Positions 32,771 to 42,377 of a DNA stretch of 64,000 nucleotides are shown piece by piece. Position 1 is the first letter of the stretch. Every line of letters starts with the position of its first letter. The notes beneath the pieces were generated by a model that was not told the origin of the DNA, did not search any database, and worked only from the letters and a program-made list of their open reading frames with translations. This DNA is from Candidatus Zhuqueibacterota bacterium (GTDB taxonomy: Bacteria > Zhuqueibacterota > QNDG01 > JABMRT01), in NCBI GenBank assembly GCA_013202295.1, contig JABMRT010000088.1, forward strand, positions 1 to 64,000, given 5' to 3'. The position numbers and the translations under genes were made by a program.

Positions 32771-33862
32771 CTATACTTTTATGTGATGCAATATTCTGGG
32801 TATAATTTGCTGAAGTGGCACGACTTCATCAACATATCCTGAATTGATCGCAAGCTTGTTCATTCCAAATATGGTGGATGTTTCCTCATCCTGCGCCAAG
32901 ACTCGCCCCCCTTTGTTCTTAATTGCTTTTACACCCCTGACACCATCTGAACACATCCCTGTCATAATGACGCCAATATTTCGATCCTCCATAACGTCTG
33001 CAGTTGATTGCATCAACACATCGATAGAAGGTCGGAACTGTGAGGCATGTCCATTTTGACTTAATGCAGTCATCAATTTGTTATGCTGCTGGCAGACAGA
33101 CAGATGATGATCACCCCGTGCAAGATAGACATGGCCATTTTTAATTGGTTGAAGATCAGAGGCCTCCATGACCGGAACAGATGCAATGCCATTGATCCGT
33201 TCAGCAAGCACTCTTGTAAATCCAACCGGCATATGCTGGACAATTAGAAATGCAGCTGGAATATTCGAGGGAATTTGGGGAATGATTTCCATCAATGCTT
33301 TTGGACCACCTGTTGATACGCCGATGGAAACCACATAATCAAGGTTTGGCCGGATTGCATTTTTTAGTGGGTAAGACATCTTGTTGGATTTTTCACTACA
33401 GACAAGTGAAGGCAGAGTTCGGGTTTTCGGATTTATCCTCTGGACACACACACGACTGGCAGTTCGGATCTTGTCAATGATTTTATCCTGAATTTCCTCA
33501 ACACTCTGTGAAAACATAGGATGAGGTTTTGCGATAAAGTCAACAGCCCCCATATCGAGAGCTTCAAATGTCAGATCAGCACCGGCTCTGGAATAAGAAC
33601 TTAACATCACTACCGGAGTTGGCATTTCAGACATGATTCGCTGAAGGGTCTCCAGACCGTTCATTTCAGGCATTTCTATATCAAGTGTGATGACATCCGG
33701 TTGAAATCTGGCGATTTTATCCAGAGCCATTTTTCCATTATGGGCAGTACCAACCAGTTCAAATTCAGAATATTTTGATAATATGGCTGTCATGATTTTC
33801 CGAATAAGTGGAGAATCATCGACAACCAGGACTCGTATTCTATTTTTGGAACTTGAATTCAT
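32771..33862 (-). CDS. cheB: Protein-glutamate methylesterase CheB
   Basis: REC domain VVDDSPLIRKIM; SIGVSTGGPKAL, VQHMPVGFT, GMCSDGVRG. Confidence 0.95.
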   Translation of the reverse strand: MNSSSKNRIRVLVVDDSPLIRKIMTAILSKYSEFELVGTAHNGKMALDKIARFQPDVITLDIEMPEMNGLETLQRIMSEMPTPVVMLSSYSRAGADLTFEALDMGAVDFIAKPHPMFSQSVEEIQDKIIDKIRTASRVCVQRINPKTRTLPSLVCSEKSNKMSYPLKNAIRPNLDYVVSIGVSTGGPKALMEIIPQIPSNIPAAFLIVQHMPVGFTRVLAERINGIASVPVMEASDLQPIKNGHVYLARGDHHLSVCQQHNKLMTALSQNGHASQFRPSIDVLMQSTADVMEDRNIGVIMTGMCSDGVRGVKAIKNKGGRVLAQDEETSTIFGMNKLAINSGYVDEVVPLQQIIPRILHHIKV

Positions 33863-33883
33863 TAATTGGCTCTATATTTTATA

Positions 33884-34357
33884 TTAATTATTCCACTGTA
33901 TTCTTTGTTGTAATGTGGTTATGGTAATCGATCCATCATTACAATTCATGGAAACTTTTCGGCCCATGATGCCGCCCACTGCTTCTGTTGTAATCTCGAT
34001 TCCCAGAACTTGGAGTTCTTGTTTAACTGCTTCTACGTTTCTGCTGCCAATTGATGAACCGTTTTTTCCAGATTGCATAAACATGGACGCTCCACCAATA
34101 CACATGGCATGCAATCTTGAAATATTTGCCCCATTTTGAGTCATTTGCTTCAGAAGTGACCTCACCCCTGTATCTGCATACTTTCCTATTGGAGCATCAA
34201 CATCTCCATTTTTTTTAGGCATGACAATATGTGCCATTCCACCAATCCGAACTTTGGGATCCCATAAGCAGAGGGCTATACAGGAACCCACAACTGTTTT
34301 TAAAACAATAGGTTCTTTTTCAACCTGAATCTCTGACATTCGAATAAAGAGTTCCAT
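33884..34357 (-). CDS. cheD: Chemoreceptor glutamine deamidase CheD
   Basis: VVGSCIALCLWDPKVRIGGMAHIVMP, GGA catalytic signature. Confidence 0.93.
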   Translation of the reverse strand: MELFIRMSEIQVEKEPIVLKTVVGSCIALCLWDPKVRIGGMAHIVMPKKNGDVDAPIGKYADTGVRSLLKQMTQNGANISRLHAMCIGGASMFMQSGKNGSSIGSRNVEAVKQELQVLGIEITTEAVGGIMGRKVSMNCNDGSITITTLQQRIQWNN

Positions 34358-34365
34358 AACCAGCC

Positions 34366-34998
34366 CTAAATTTGTTCTAAAGTGTGATAAAGGCGTTCTT
34401 TGTCGGACATTATGATAAGGCGTATATCATACCCTCCTAAGTGCTCTTCCCGTATTTTGGCATCAGCACAAATGATTTCACGATTCAAGAATTCCTCCTG
34501 CAGCACGATACTTTCGATAATAGCACCAAACATATCAAATGTATTGATCGGAGCTATACCATGAATTGTAATACCCAAATGATTGGCCAGGCTGTTGATA
34601 AAAGAACTACCAAGAATATTGTTCATTTCACCAATCCCTGCTATTACGTTTTCAGATATGACGTCACTGTTCTTTATTTGTTCACCCGAGATTAGTCTAT
34701 ATATATCAAGCCCCGCCTCCTCTTGTATTAAAAAGGCGATGTTGGTGTCCAAATCCTCTTCAACTTTAATGATGGATGCAAAGTACGACTGTTCAAATTG
34801 CTCTTCAACCTGAGCGGAAAATTCCTCGCTGGTTATCTGCTCAATTTTATACTGATCAATAATCATATTTTGACCTACGAGTTGAGAGAGCGATTTGGCG
34901 GCATCATGAAATGTTTTTTGAAATATATCTCTCAAATTATCTTGATTTGAATCGTTTAACATTACTTCAGAGATCTCTTCGCTTTTATATAGTTCCAT
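34366..34998 (-). CDS. cheC: CheC-like chemotaxis protein
   Basis: AGIGEMNNILGSSFINSLANHLG; position between cheD and cheA. Confidence 0.78.
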   Translation of the reverse strand: MELYKSEEISEVMLNDSNQDNLRDIFQKTFHDAAKSLSQLVGQNMIIDQYKIEQITSEEFSAQVEEQFEQSYFASIIKVEEDLDTNIAFLIQEEAGLDIYRLISGEQIKNSDVISENVIAGIGEMNNILGSSFINSLANHLGITIHGIAPINTFDMFGAIIESIVLQEEFLNREIICADAKIREEHLGGYDIRLIIMSDKERLYHTLEQI

Positions 34999-35025
34999 CG
35001 TATCCCTCGCTTTAAAATGAACGAT

Positions 35026-37077
35026 CTATAATGCATCTTTGATTTCAATTTCTTTAAGAATATGGATGACGCCTATAATGTCCATCACCAGAATAATAGT
35101 GCCGTCTCCTAATATGGCAGCACCGGATATACCACGTACTGACTTGTAATTTTCTTCCAATGACTTAAGGACAATTTCCTGTTTCCCTATTATCCGATCT
35201 ACAATCAGACCAATCTCTTTCTCTCGATATGAAACGATGACAATGCTAACCTCACCATGTGCATCAACAGACACTCTGTCTGATGGATCATCCAATATAT
35301 CATGCAGCCCAACCACAGGGATGACTTTGCCATCATGCTGAATTGCCTTAAAACAGTCACGACCCTGCAGATCTTCGATTGGCACCTTAATAGATTCTCG
35401 AATGTCTGTGATCGAAATGCCATAGAGATTTTTATTGGATTCAACCACAATCACACTGGATATTGCAAGGGTCAATGGAAGTGTAATGATAAACTCTGTT
35501 CCATGATTGAGTTCGGATTCAATTGTGACAGATCCGTTCAGGCTGTTAATCACATTATTCACCACATCAAGCCCAACTCCTCGTCCGGAGACAGAACTGA
35601 CTTTTTCAGCCGTACTAAATCCAGGCTCAAAAAGGAGATTTAGCATCTCCACTTTGGATGTTGAATCAGCCATGGCTTCATCCAATAGATCCTTTTGGAT
35701 TGCCATCTGCTTGACTTTCTCCACATCAATACCGCGTCCATCATCTTTCACTGTGATTACAATATGATTGCCAATTTGAGCCGCTGAAAGTTCAATACGG
35801 CCTTGACTCGCCTTGTTTAATCTTTTACGTTCATCCGGCAATTCCATGCCATGATCAATGGCATTTCGCACAAGATGGGTGAGTGGATCACCAATGACAT
35901 CAATGACCTTTTTATCCAACTCGGTTTCAGCCCCCTTTATAATCAGTTCAATCTCTTTATTCTCTTTTTTTGCTAAATCACGCACCACCCTTTTGAACTG
36001 ACTAAACTGTGTCTGTAATGGAAGCATCCTGGTTTTCAGCACACTGCGCTGAATCCCTGAGGATATTTTCATTAACTTGTCTATGAGCTGATTCAACTCC
36101 TGACCATATAAATCATCATCAAGCGTCTTTCGAATTTTTGATTCCAGCATTTTAAAACCTGAATTGGTTACAACCAATTCACCAACCATATGCATTAAAT
36201 CATCCAGTTTCTTCACAGGAACACGGATGGAGTTGACCGAAGTGGGCCGTTGTGAGTCTGTCCCTTGTAGTTCCGTCACCTCGGTCAATTGCTCTCCACC
36301 GCTCCTTACATTTTCTTCTTTATTTAAATCATCCATCGATTTAATCAAACGAATATCCAGATGTTTAATCAGATCAATATTTGCTGATTTTTGAATGGAT
36401 GTTTTTGTCAATCTTGAATGAAGTACCAACGTGAATTTCCCTGTGAACCGATCTGTGTGAAACGATGCCTTCTCTGGATCAAGATGGATAATCTCTCCCA
36501 ACTTTGAGAGATGGCTCAATAACAGTTCCGCCCTGAGCCACTTAATCGGTTCTGCAGGATCAATTTCAACATAAATCCTATATATTTTTTGCTTGGACTT
36601 GAGTGCCTTTTCTACTGCTTTATATACTGTGTCTGGTATTTGTATTTCTTGAATTATGGATTTTTCAATATCGGCCTCGGATTTTGAGCGAGCATGAGGG
36701 GCTACATTTTCAATCTGATCCAGCAAATCATGGAAAGTCACTTTCGATTCTGTATTCTGTTTGGCTGCATTTAGAAATACCGTAATTCTATCGAATGCGA
36801 TAAATAAAATATCAATGATTTCAGCGCTGATCGATTTCTTTTCATCCTTAAGATTCTGAATTAGATCTTCAGCAGCATGGGCAAATCGGCTGAGGTCATT
36901 ATACCCCACAGCCGCTGCAGAACTCTTCAAAGTATGCATAACCCGGAATATACTGTCAATCCGCTTTCGATTCTGAGGATCTTTTTCAAGTGTGATCAGA
37001 TCTTCATTTAAAAGCGCCAGATGCTCTTCACTTTCTTCAATAAAATTAGAGCGAAATTCACTAAAGACATCATGCAT
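35026..37077 (-). CDS. cheA: Chemotaxis histidine kinase CheA
   Basis: Hpt VMHTLKSSAAAVGY; VRNAIDHGME N-box, DDGRGID, SGRGVGLDVV; CheW-like C-term. Confidence 0.95.
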   Translation of the reverse strand: MHDVFSEFRSNFIEESEEHLALLNEDLITLEKDPQNRKRIDSIFRVMHTLKSSAAAVGYNDLSRFAHAAEDLIQNLKDEKKSISAEIIDILFIAFDRITVFLNAAKQNTESKVTFHDLLDQIENVAPHARSKSEADIEKSIIQEIQIPDTVYKAVEKALKSKQKIYRIYVEIDPAEPIKWLRAELLLSHLSKLGEIIHLDPEKASFHTDRFTGKFTLVLHSRLTKTSIQKSANIDLIKHLDIRLIKSMDDLNKEENVRSGGEQLTEVTELQGTDSQRPTSVNSIRVPVKKLDDLMHMVGELVVTNSGFKMLESKIRKTLDDDLYGQELNQLIDKLMKISSGIQRSVLKTRMLPLQTQFSQFKRVVRDLAKKENKEIELIIKGAETELDKKVIDVIGDPLTHLVRNAIDHGMELPDERKRLNKASQGRIELSAAQIGNHIVITVKDDGRGIDVEKVKQMAIQKDLLDEAMADSTSKVEMLNLLFEPGFSTAEKVSSVSGRGVGLDVVNNVINSLNGSVTIESELNHGTEFIITLPLTLAISSVIVVESNKNLYGISITDIRESIKVPIEDLQGRDCFKAIQHDGKVIPVVGLHDILDDPSDRVSVDAHGEVSIVIVSYREKEIGLIVDRIIGKQEIVLKSLEENYKSVRGISGAAILGDGTIILVMDIIGVIHILKEIEIKDAL

Positions 37078-37086
37078 GATGAATCC

Positions 37087-37917
37087 TTATTGATCTGCTT
37101 TTTGATAAATGGCCGGCTGAATAAATTGAAATAGATTCTGGTTGTTCAACAAGCTTTCTGCATAACCAGTGATCAGGTATCCTTGTGTTCTCAAGCCGCC
37201 ATACAGATTGGTAAGTGCTCGTGATTTACTATCCTGGTTAAAATAGATCATCACATTACGGCAGAAGATAACATCAAATTGTCCATGCCTGAAGGGCTCA
37301 AGCAAATTACTTTGATAAAACTGTACCTGATTCTGAATTGTATCAGAGAGCATAAATAAATCTTCTACATCTGTGAAGTACTTTTTTTTATAGTCAATTG
37401 GCATGCGTTGTACAGCATATGGTTTATAAAGGCCTGCTTTTGCCTTTAGAATCATATTGCGGTTAATATCTGAGGCTATTATTTCGATTGATTTGAGAGC
37501 ATTGCAGCCCATTTTTTCACGGATCTGCATTGCTATTGAATAAGGCTCTTCTCCGGAGGAACAAGCTGCACTCCAAATCCGGATTCTTTTCTGTTTTTCC
37601 ATCATTTGAGGTAAAATTATCTCAGTCAAGTATTCAATCTGTTCACTATGCCGAAAGAAAAATGTTTCATTGGTTGTCAGGCAATTCACAAACTCAGTGA
37701 GCTCTTGCTTGCCATCAGGATTCTTCGTTAGAAAATCATAATATTTCTTATAAGTATCCATCCCGCAAGTCTCAAGACGCTTTCTTAACCGATTAGAAAC
37801 CATGGATCGTTTATGATCTTTTAGATAAACGCCAGTTTCACTAAATATCAATCGCTTAATCAGCTTAAACTCCATCTCATTGATAGACTGCATGCCTGTT
37901 TCCAAAACCAGCATCAT
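37087..37917 (-). CDS. cheR: Chemotaxis protein methyltransferase CheR
   Basis: NETFFFRHSEQIEYL, IRIWSAACSSGEEPYSIAM, DVIFCRNVMIYFN. Confidence 0.95.
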   Translation of the reverse strand: MMLVLETGMQSINEMEFKLIKRLIFSETGVYLKDHKRSMVSNRLRKRLETCGMDTYKKYYDFLTKNPDGKQELTEFVNCLTTNETFFFRHSEQIEYLTEIILPQMMEKQKRIRIWSAACSSGEEPYSIAMQIREKMGCNALKSIEIIASDINRNMILKAKAGLYKPYAVQRMPIDYKKKYFTDVEDLFMLSDTIQNQVQFYQSNLLEPFRHGQFDVIFCRNVMIYFNQDSKSRALTNLYGGLRTQGYLITGYAESLLNNQNLFQFIQPAIYQKADQ

Positions 37918-37923
37918 AAATCC

Positions 37924-39528
37924 TTATGCTTCAACTAGTTTAAATTGACCGACCACCGCACGGAGTTCTTGCGTTTGTGTACTTAATTCCTGTGCAGCCG
38001 CCGACATTTGTTCGGCTCCTTCAGAAGTTTGTTTTGAAACAGCATTCATTTCTTCGACACTGCTCGATATTTCTTCTGCTCCTGCGCTTTGTTCTTGAGA
38101 GGCTGCTGCAATTTGTTGAATCATGTCTACTGCCTGCCCCACAGTTGCTAATATATCAGAGAGTACATTTTCTGTTTTAATTGAAGCATCTCGGCCCGTA
38201 TTGACTACTGTTTTGGTTTCTTTCATCGAGTCAGAAACTTCAATAGTATCTTTCTGAATGGCATCAATCGTCTGTGCAATTTCTTTGGTCGCATCAACAG
38301 TTCTCTCTGCCAATTTGCGAACTTCATCTGCCACAACCGCAAAACCACTACCCTGTTCTCCGGCCCGTGCCGCTTCAACCGCTGCATTCAGTGCCAATAA
38401 ATTGGTTTGATCAGCGATTTTGTCAATCACCTGAGTAATCTCACCAATTTGTAATGCACGATCCGTCAGAGATTTTATGATAGTCTCCATGTTTTCCGTA
38501 GACCGGACTATTTCATCCATACCTTCACGTGTGCTTAACATGGCTTCTGATCCCTGCTTCGCTTTGCTTCCAGCATCCTCAGCGATTTTCGCTGTCTGAC
38601 CGGCATTCTGAGAATTTTGCATGATTGACGCACTCATCTCCTCAACACTTGCAGAAACTTCACCGGCCTGACTGTTATGCTCTTCCGATCCAGCCGCCAT
38701 TTGAGACGAAGTCGCTGTGATTGTCTCAACCGCATTTGAAACATGCTCAGTATTCTTGCTGACACGATCAATGATATCATGGATTTTATCAACAAAAATA
38801 TTAAACCATTTTGCCAGATCACCAATTTCATCATTGGATTGCGCATCGATCCGTTTGGATAAGTCGCCATCTCCCTCAGCGATATCCTGCATTATACTCA
38901 CAAGACCTTGTATGGATTTCCCAATGGCTCTCCCAAAAAACAATCCGATACTGAGTGCGGCCAATGTAAGAAACGTGAAAACCAAGATAACATTCATCAG
39001 CGTCTTATGACTGCTGTTTGAAGTCACAAATGCTTCACTCATATCTTCTTGTTTTTGAATTCTTAAATCACCAATGAATTGATTGATATTATTATAATCT
39101 GTTTGCATCTCTTTTAAAGAATCGAACAATGACTCATCTGTATCATCAATGATCATCTGCAATGTAGTTTCTCTGGCAAGGACATAATAATCCTTGAATA
39201 GTCTTTCAAAATCATCCAGCTCATTAGAATTTAATGTTACATTTTTTTTGCCTTCGCTCAACCGCTGGAGGAATTTCTCCTTCAGTGCATCAGCATCATT
39301 TAGCTTATCTACATCAGCAGCCGTACTAGCATCAAGCATGCTCCGTTGAATATCTGAGAGAGTCTCTTCCAGATCACGACTCATCTCCAGTGCTGGAAAA
39401 TATCCAGATTCAATGCGTGTTAACAGATTTTCTGTTCGTTTTCCCAAAAATAATGCGACGAAAAAGATAATGAGAAACAAAATCGCAGCACCAAATGGGA
39501 CCAGGTTGATTTTGTACATAATTTTCAT
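37924..39528 (-). CDS. Methyl-accepting chemotaxis protein
   Basis: TM-periplasmic-TM-HAMP; hairpin tip [43 protein letters not shown]. Confidence 0.95.
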   Translation of the reverse strand: MKIMYKINLVPFGAAILFLIIFFVALFLGKRTENLLTRIESGYFPALEMSRDLEETLSDIQRSMLDASTAADVDKLNDADALKEKFLQRLSEGKKNVTLNSNELDDFERLFKDYYVLARETTLQMIIDDTDESLFDSLKEMQTDYNNINQFIGDLRIQKQEDMSEAFVTSNSSHKTLMNVILVFTFLTLAALSIGLFFGRAIGKSIQGLVSIMQDIAEGDGDLSKRIDAQSNDEIGDLAKWFNIFVDKIHDIIDRVSKNTEHVSNAVETITATSSQMAAGSEEHNSQAGEVSASVEEMSASIMQNSQNAGQTAKIAEDAGSKAKQGSEAMLSTREGMDEIVRSTENMETIIKSLTDRALQIGEITQVIDKIADQTNLLALNAAVEAARAGEQGSGFAVVADEVRKLAERTVDATKEIAQTIDAIQKDTIEVSDSMKETKTVVNTGRDASIKTENVLSDILATVGQAVDMIQQIAAASQEQSAGAEEISSSVEEMNAVSKQTSEGAEQMSAAAQELSTQTQELRAVVGQFKLVEA

Positions 39529-39617
39529 GATGCCTCTACTCCTAACAATTAATATTCAGGTAAAAGTTTGTGACTATGCCTGAAAATAAATTTCAGACAT
39601 AGCCACCATCTTACCCA

Positions 39618-40040
39618 TTATTCAACTTTCAGCTTTTTAACGCCAGTTGTGGATGTGCCTGCTGGAACATAGCCTACTGCTCCTGAAGTATTCTTTACAA
39701 AAGCCACCAACTCAGCTGCACTTTTGAAGGACCTAGGGGGTGTTCCTTCACCCGTGAAAATGGCCTGTTTCCAGAATGAGGAGAACTGAGAGGATGATTT
39801 CTGAACATAAGCACCCAGAAATGCCTCATGTGTATTTCCAGATTTTAAAGTGACAGGCACAATTTTCGAGCCGTCGGACCATGAATTCTTTTTGCCTAAA
39901 AAGATGAGTTTCAGAGTGGCGCTGTTAATCGAAGAAACTGAAACACTGTTATTGGCAATCACAACCACATTCCCATCCGCTGCTACTAAATTGTTTGAAA
40001 GCAGAAAGAGTACTATTAAGGAAAGAATTATTTTTTTCAT
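39618..40040 (-). CDS. Short secreted PstS-like (PBP-like) domain protein
   Basis: 140 aa, signal peptide; LKLIFLGKKNSWSDGSKIVPVTLKSG...FWKQAIFTGEGTPP. Confidence 0.75.
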   Translation of the reverse strand: MKKIILSLIVLFLLSNNLVAADGNVVVIANNSVSVSSINSATLKLIFLGKKNSWSDGSKIVPVTLKSGNTHEAFLGAYVQKSSSQFSSFWKQAIFTGEGTPPRSFKSAAELVAFVKNTSGAVGYVPAGTSTTGVKKLKVE

Positions 40041-40061
40041 AATGTCTTTCTCCTTTCTTTT

Positions 40062-41408
40062 TTAAAAGTTAAATGAGCTTTTAAGTACCAGCAGAGACCA
40101 GTCTTCTTTCAATCCATCCGGATTGTGAAGTCCTTGAACCTGACCGGTTCCATTGATCATGTGGTATTCTGCTTTAAATAACCAGTTATCATTGATATCC
40201 AGACGTCCGGTGAAACAGAGATCCTTTTGCCATGCAGAATGATCCGGTCGACCCAGTACAACCTGATCCGCTCCTTCTTTGTCATCTGAATTGGCGTAGA
40301 ACACAGAATAATAAGTACTGAACGCAATCCGATGGTTTACCTGATAGGTACCCATGCCATAATACATTTCGCGAGGTGTTTTTGTATGACTTTCAGTGGT
40401 ACCAATTACAATGTCGCCTTCAATATCAAATGTGCGATATTCACCGGCAACGGTCAGCTTGTTCCACTGAAATTCGCCAAAGAATATTTTCGTGCGAATA
40501 TCATATGCACCCGCTATGGGTACAGCCTGAGACATTGTATAGGGGCTGGCTGGATCAGCGGTTGGGAAAACCATATCGATGTTGGCATCATAATTCCACA
40601 AGAATTCAAGCTGATTTATACTTGAACCCAGAAGCAGACCAGGAACCGGTGTATTCCAGCGAAGATCGATCCCGCGAACATTCTCAATTGTGGATAACTC
40701 ATTTGAAGTTCCGGTGAGTGTTGATGAAATAATTCCCGGCATAGCCATCATACCCATAGCAATAGGTTCAGCGGTCATATAATACTGATTCTTAAAAAAG
40801 CTGCTTTGCTGGTCAACGATATTATATCCGCCGTAGACTACTTCATAATCAAGATCGCCGAGAATACTGATCGGCCGATTGCCATAGAGACCCACGCCGT
40901 TAATGGCAAGATTCAAATCCCGTTCAGATTCAGCGTAGATACTTTGGGGAAGAAATGCCGGAACACGGGCCATATCTACATCGCGCAGTTTAGCATATAA
41001 ACCCACGGGATTCTTAAACCGACCTATACGAAAACCCATATAATCTTTCCAACGGTAGTCACCATACGCCCAATCAATGGTGACAAAGAGATTTCCATCT
41101 TCATCCATATCTCTCGCGTAGAGTTGCGTGCCGATGTTAAGGCGATCTACGGGTGAGGTCATAAAATTAATTGTTGCTTCACTGTAGGACATGCAACCTT
41201 CTTTTGAGTCGCTGGCAAGGTAGTTATTTTCAGTTGTTTTCAAATATCCCTGGCTTACAAAGCCATGAATGTTCAGTTGGTCTGAAAATCCTTGTGAAAA
41301 CAGAGGGGCAGTCAGAATTAGTCCGACCATAACCACAAGTGAAATAAATTGTTTTTGCTTTGACATTTTTTTCTCCTTCATTTTTGTTACTGAAAAGCCA
41401 CTGCACAT
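40062..41408 (-). CDS. Outer-membrane porin-like protein
   Basis: 448 aa, signal peptide, alternating amphipathic strands, C-term ...LLVLKSSFNF. Confidence 0.72.
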   Translation of the reverse strand: MCSGFSVTKMKEKKMSKQKQFISLVVMVGLILTAPLFSQGFSDQLNIHGFVSQGYLKTTENNYLASDSKEGCMSYSEATINFMTSPVDRLNIGTQLYARDMDEDGNLFVTIDWAYGDYRWKDYMGFRIGRFKNPVGLYAKLRDVDMARVPAFLPQSIYAESERDLNLAINGVGLYGNRPISILGDLDYEVVYGGYNIVDQQSSFFKNQYYMTAEPIAMGMMAMPGIISSTLTGTSNELSTIENVRGIDLRWNTPVPGLLLGSSINQLEFLWNYDANIDMVFPTADPASPYTMSQAVPIAGAYDIRTKIFFGEFQWNKLTVAGEYRTFDIEGDIVIGTTESHTKTPREMYYGMGTYQVNHRIAFSTYYSVFYANSDDKEGADQVVLGRPDHSAWQKDLCFTGRLDINDNWLFKAEYHMINGTGQVQGLHNPDGLKEDWSLLVLKSSFNF

Positions 41409-41415
41409 TTTTGTG

Positions 41416-42078
41416 CTATTTCTTTGGCGCCTTCGTGGTTCTCGTACTTTTTATAGCGGATGCTTTTTTTTGAGTTTGCCTCCTCTCTTTACCTGATTTT
41501 TTAATATCAATAATTCTCTCTTTCTTGATTAGTTTATCTTTTTGTTGCAGAGTTGTGTTTGAATCTGCTTTTTCTGTTTTATTAAGGACTGCTTTTTTCA
41601 TCATCTCAAGGTCTTCGAGATTCACAATCTCCTCAACTGAAAACACCTTTTCCATATTGAGCAAAATGATCATTTGGTCTTCGATCTTCCCCACACCTGT
41701 GATATATTCCTGTATCTTTCCAATACCAATGTCTGGTGGCGCCTCAATTTGATCTGTCTTGAGACGAATAACGCGTTCTACGAGATCGACAATAACACCA
41801 ATCTGTTTTTCTTCGAACAGGAAAACAATAATCCTGGCCTTGTCGTCTCTCTCAATTTCATCCAGACCCAATTTCTTTCTTAAGTCAATGACCGGGATTA
41901 CATTCCCTCTTAAATTGATAACACCTGCCACTGAAGCGGGTGTTTGAGGTACTTTGGCAATCTCCTGAAGACGGACAATTTCCTTGACTTTCAGTATGTT
42001 GACACCAAACTCATCATTCCCGAATTTGAAACATACAAGCTGAATTTGTTTTTGTAGAGCAGGAGTTTTTTCAATCAT
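41416..42078 (-). CDS. cheW: CheW coupling protein with Lys-rich C-terminal extension
   Basis: FGVNILKVKEIVRLQEIAKVPQTPASVAGVINLRGNVIPVIDLRKKLG...; tail KKERIIDIKKSGKERRQTQKKASAIKSTRTTKAPKK. Confidence 0.9.
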   Translation of the reverse strand: MIEKTPALQKQIQLVCFKFGNDEFGVNILKVKEIVRLQEIAKVPQTPASVAGVINLRGNVIPVIDLRKKLGLDEIERDDKARIIVFLFEEKQIGVIVDLVERVIRLKTDQIEAPPDIGIGKIQEYITGVGKIEDQMIILLNMEKVFSVEEIVNLEDLEMMKKAVLNKTEKADSNTTLQQKDKLIKKERIIDIKKSGKERRQTQKKASAIKSTRTTKAPKK

Positions 42079-42377
42079 GTTTTTTATCCTATTCGCATTT
42101 TCAAAGTTTGTAGGGAATTATCCGTTTATATTTATAAATACTTTCTGCACATTGATCATCACATCACTACCCTTTACAATGCCTGTCTCAATTACACACC
42201 AGATTAATGCAGCCATATTTAAAGAGGTATTCTGAACCTGCATTCTCACGAATACAGGTCCAGAATGTGAGAGGAATAAAGAGGGAGAGAGAGATGAATG
42301 ATCAATAAATTTCATTTTTATGCCTGCAGTTCAATCATGTTCTTTATCCTATTCAACTTTTCAAGGGTTTTGGATCA

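Noticed and set aside
42118-42315. 65-aa ORF as a genuine gene (e.g. STAS domain)
   Set aside because: No domain match by eye. The flanking duplication suggests a decayed copy, so it is treated in findings only.
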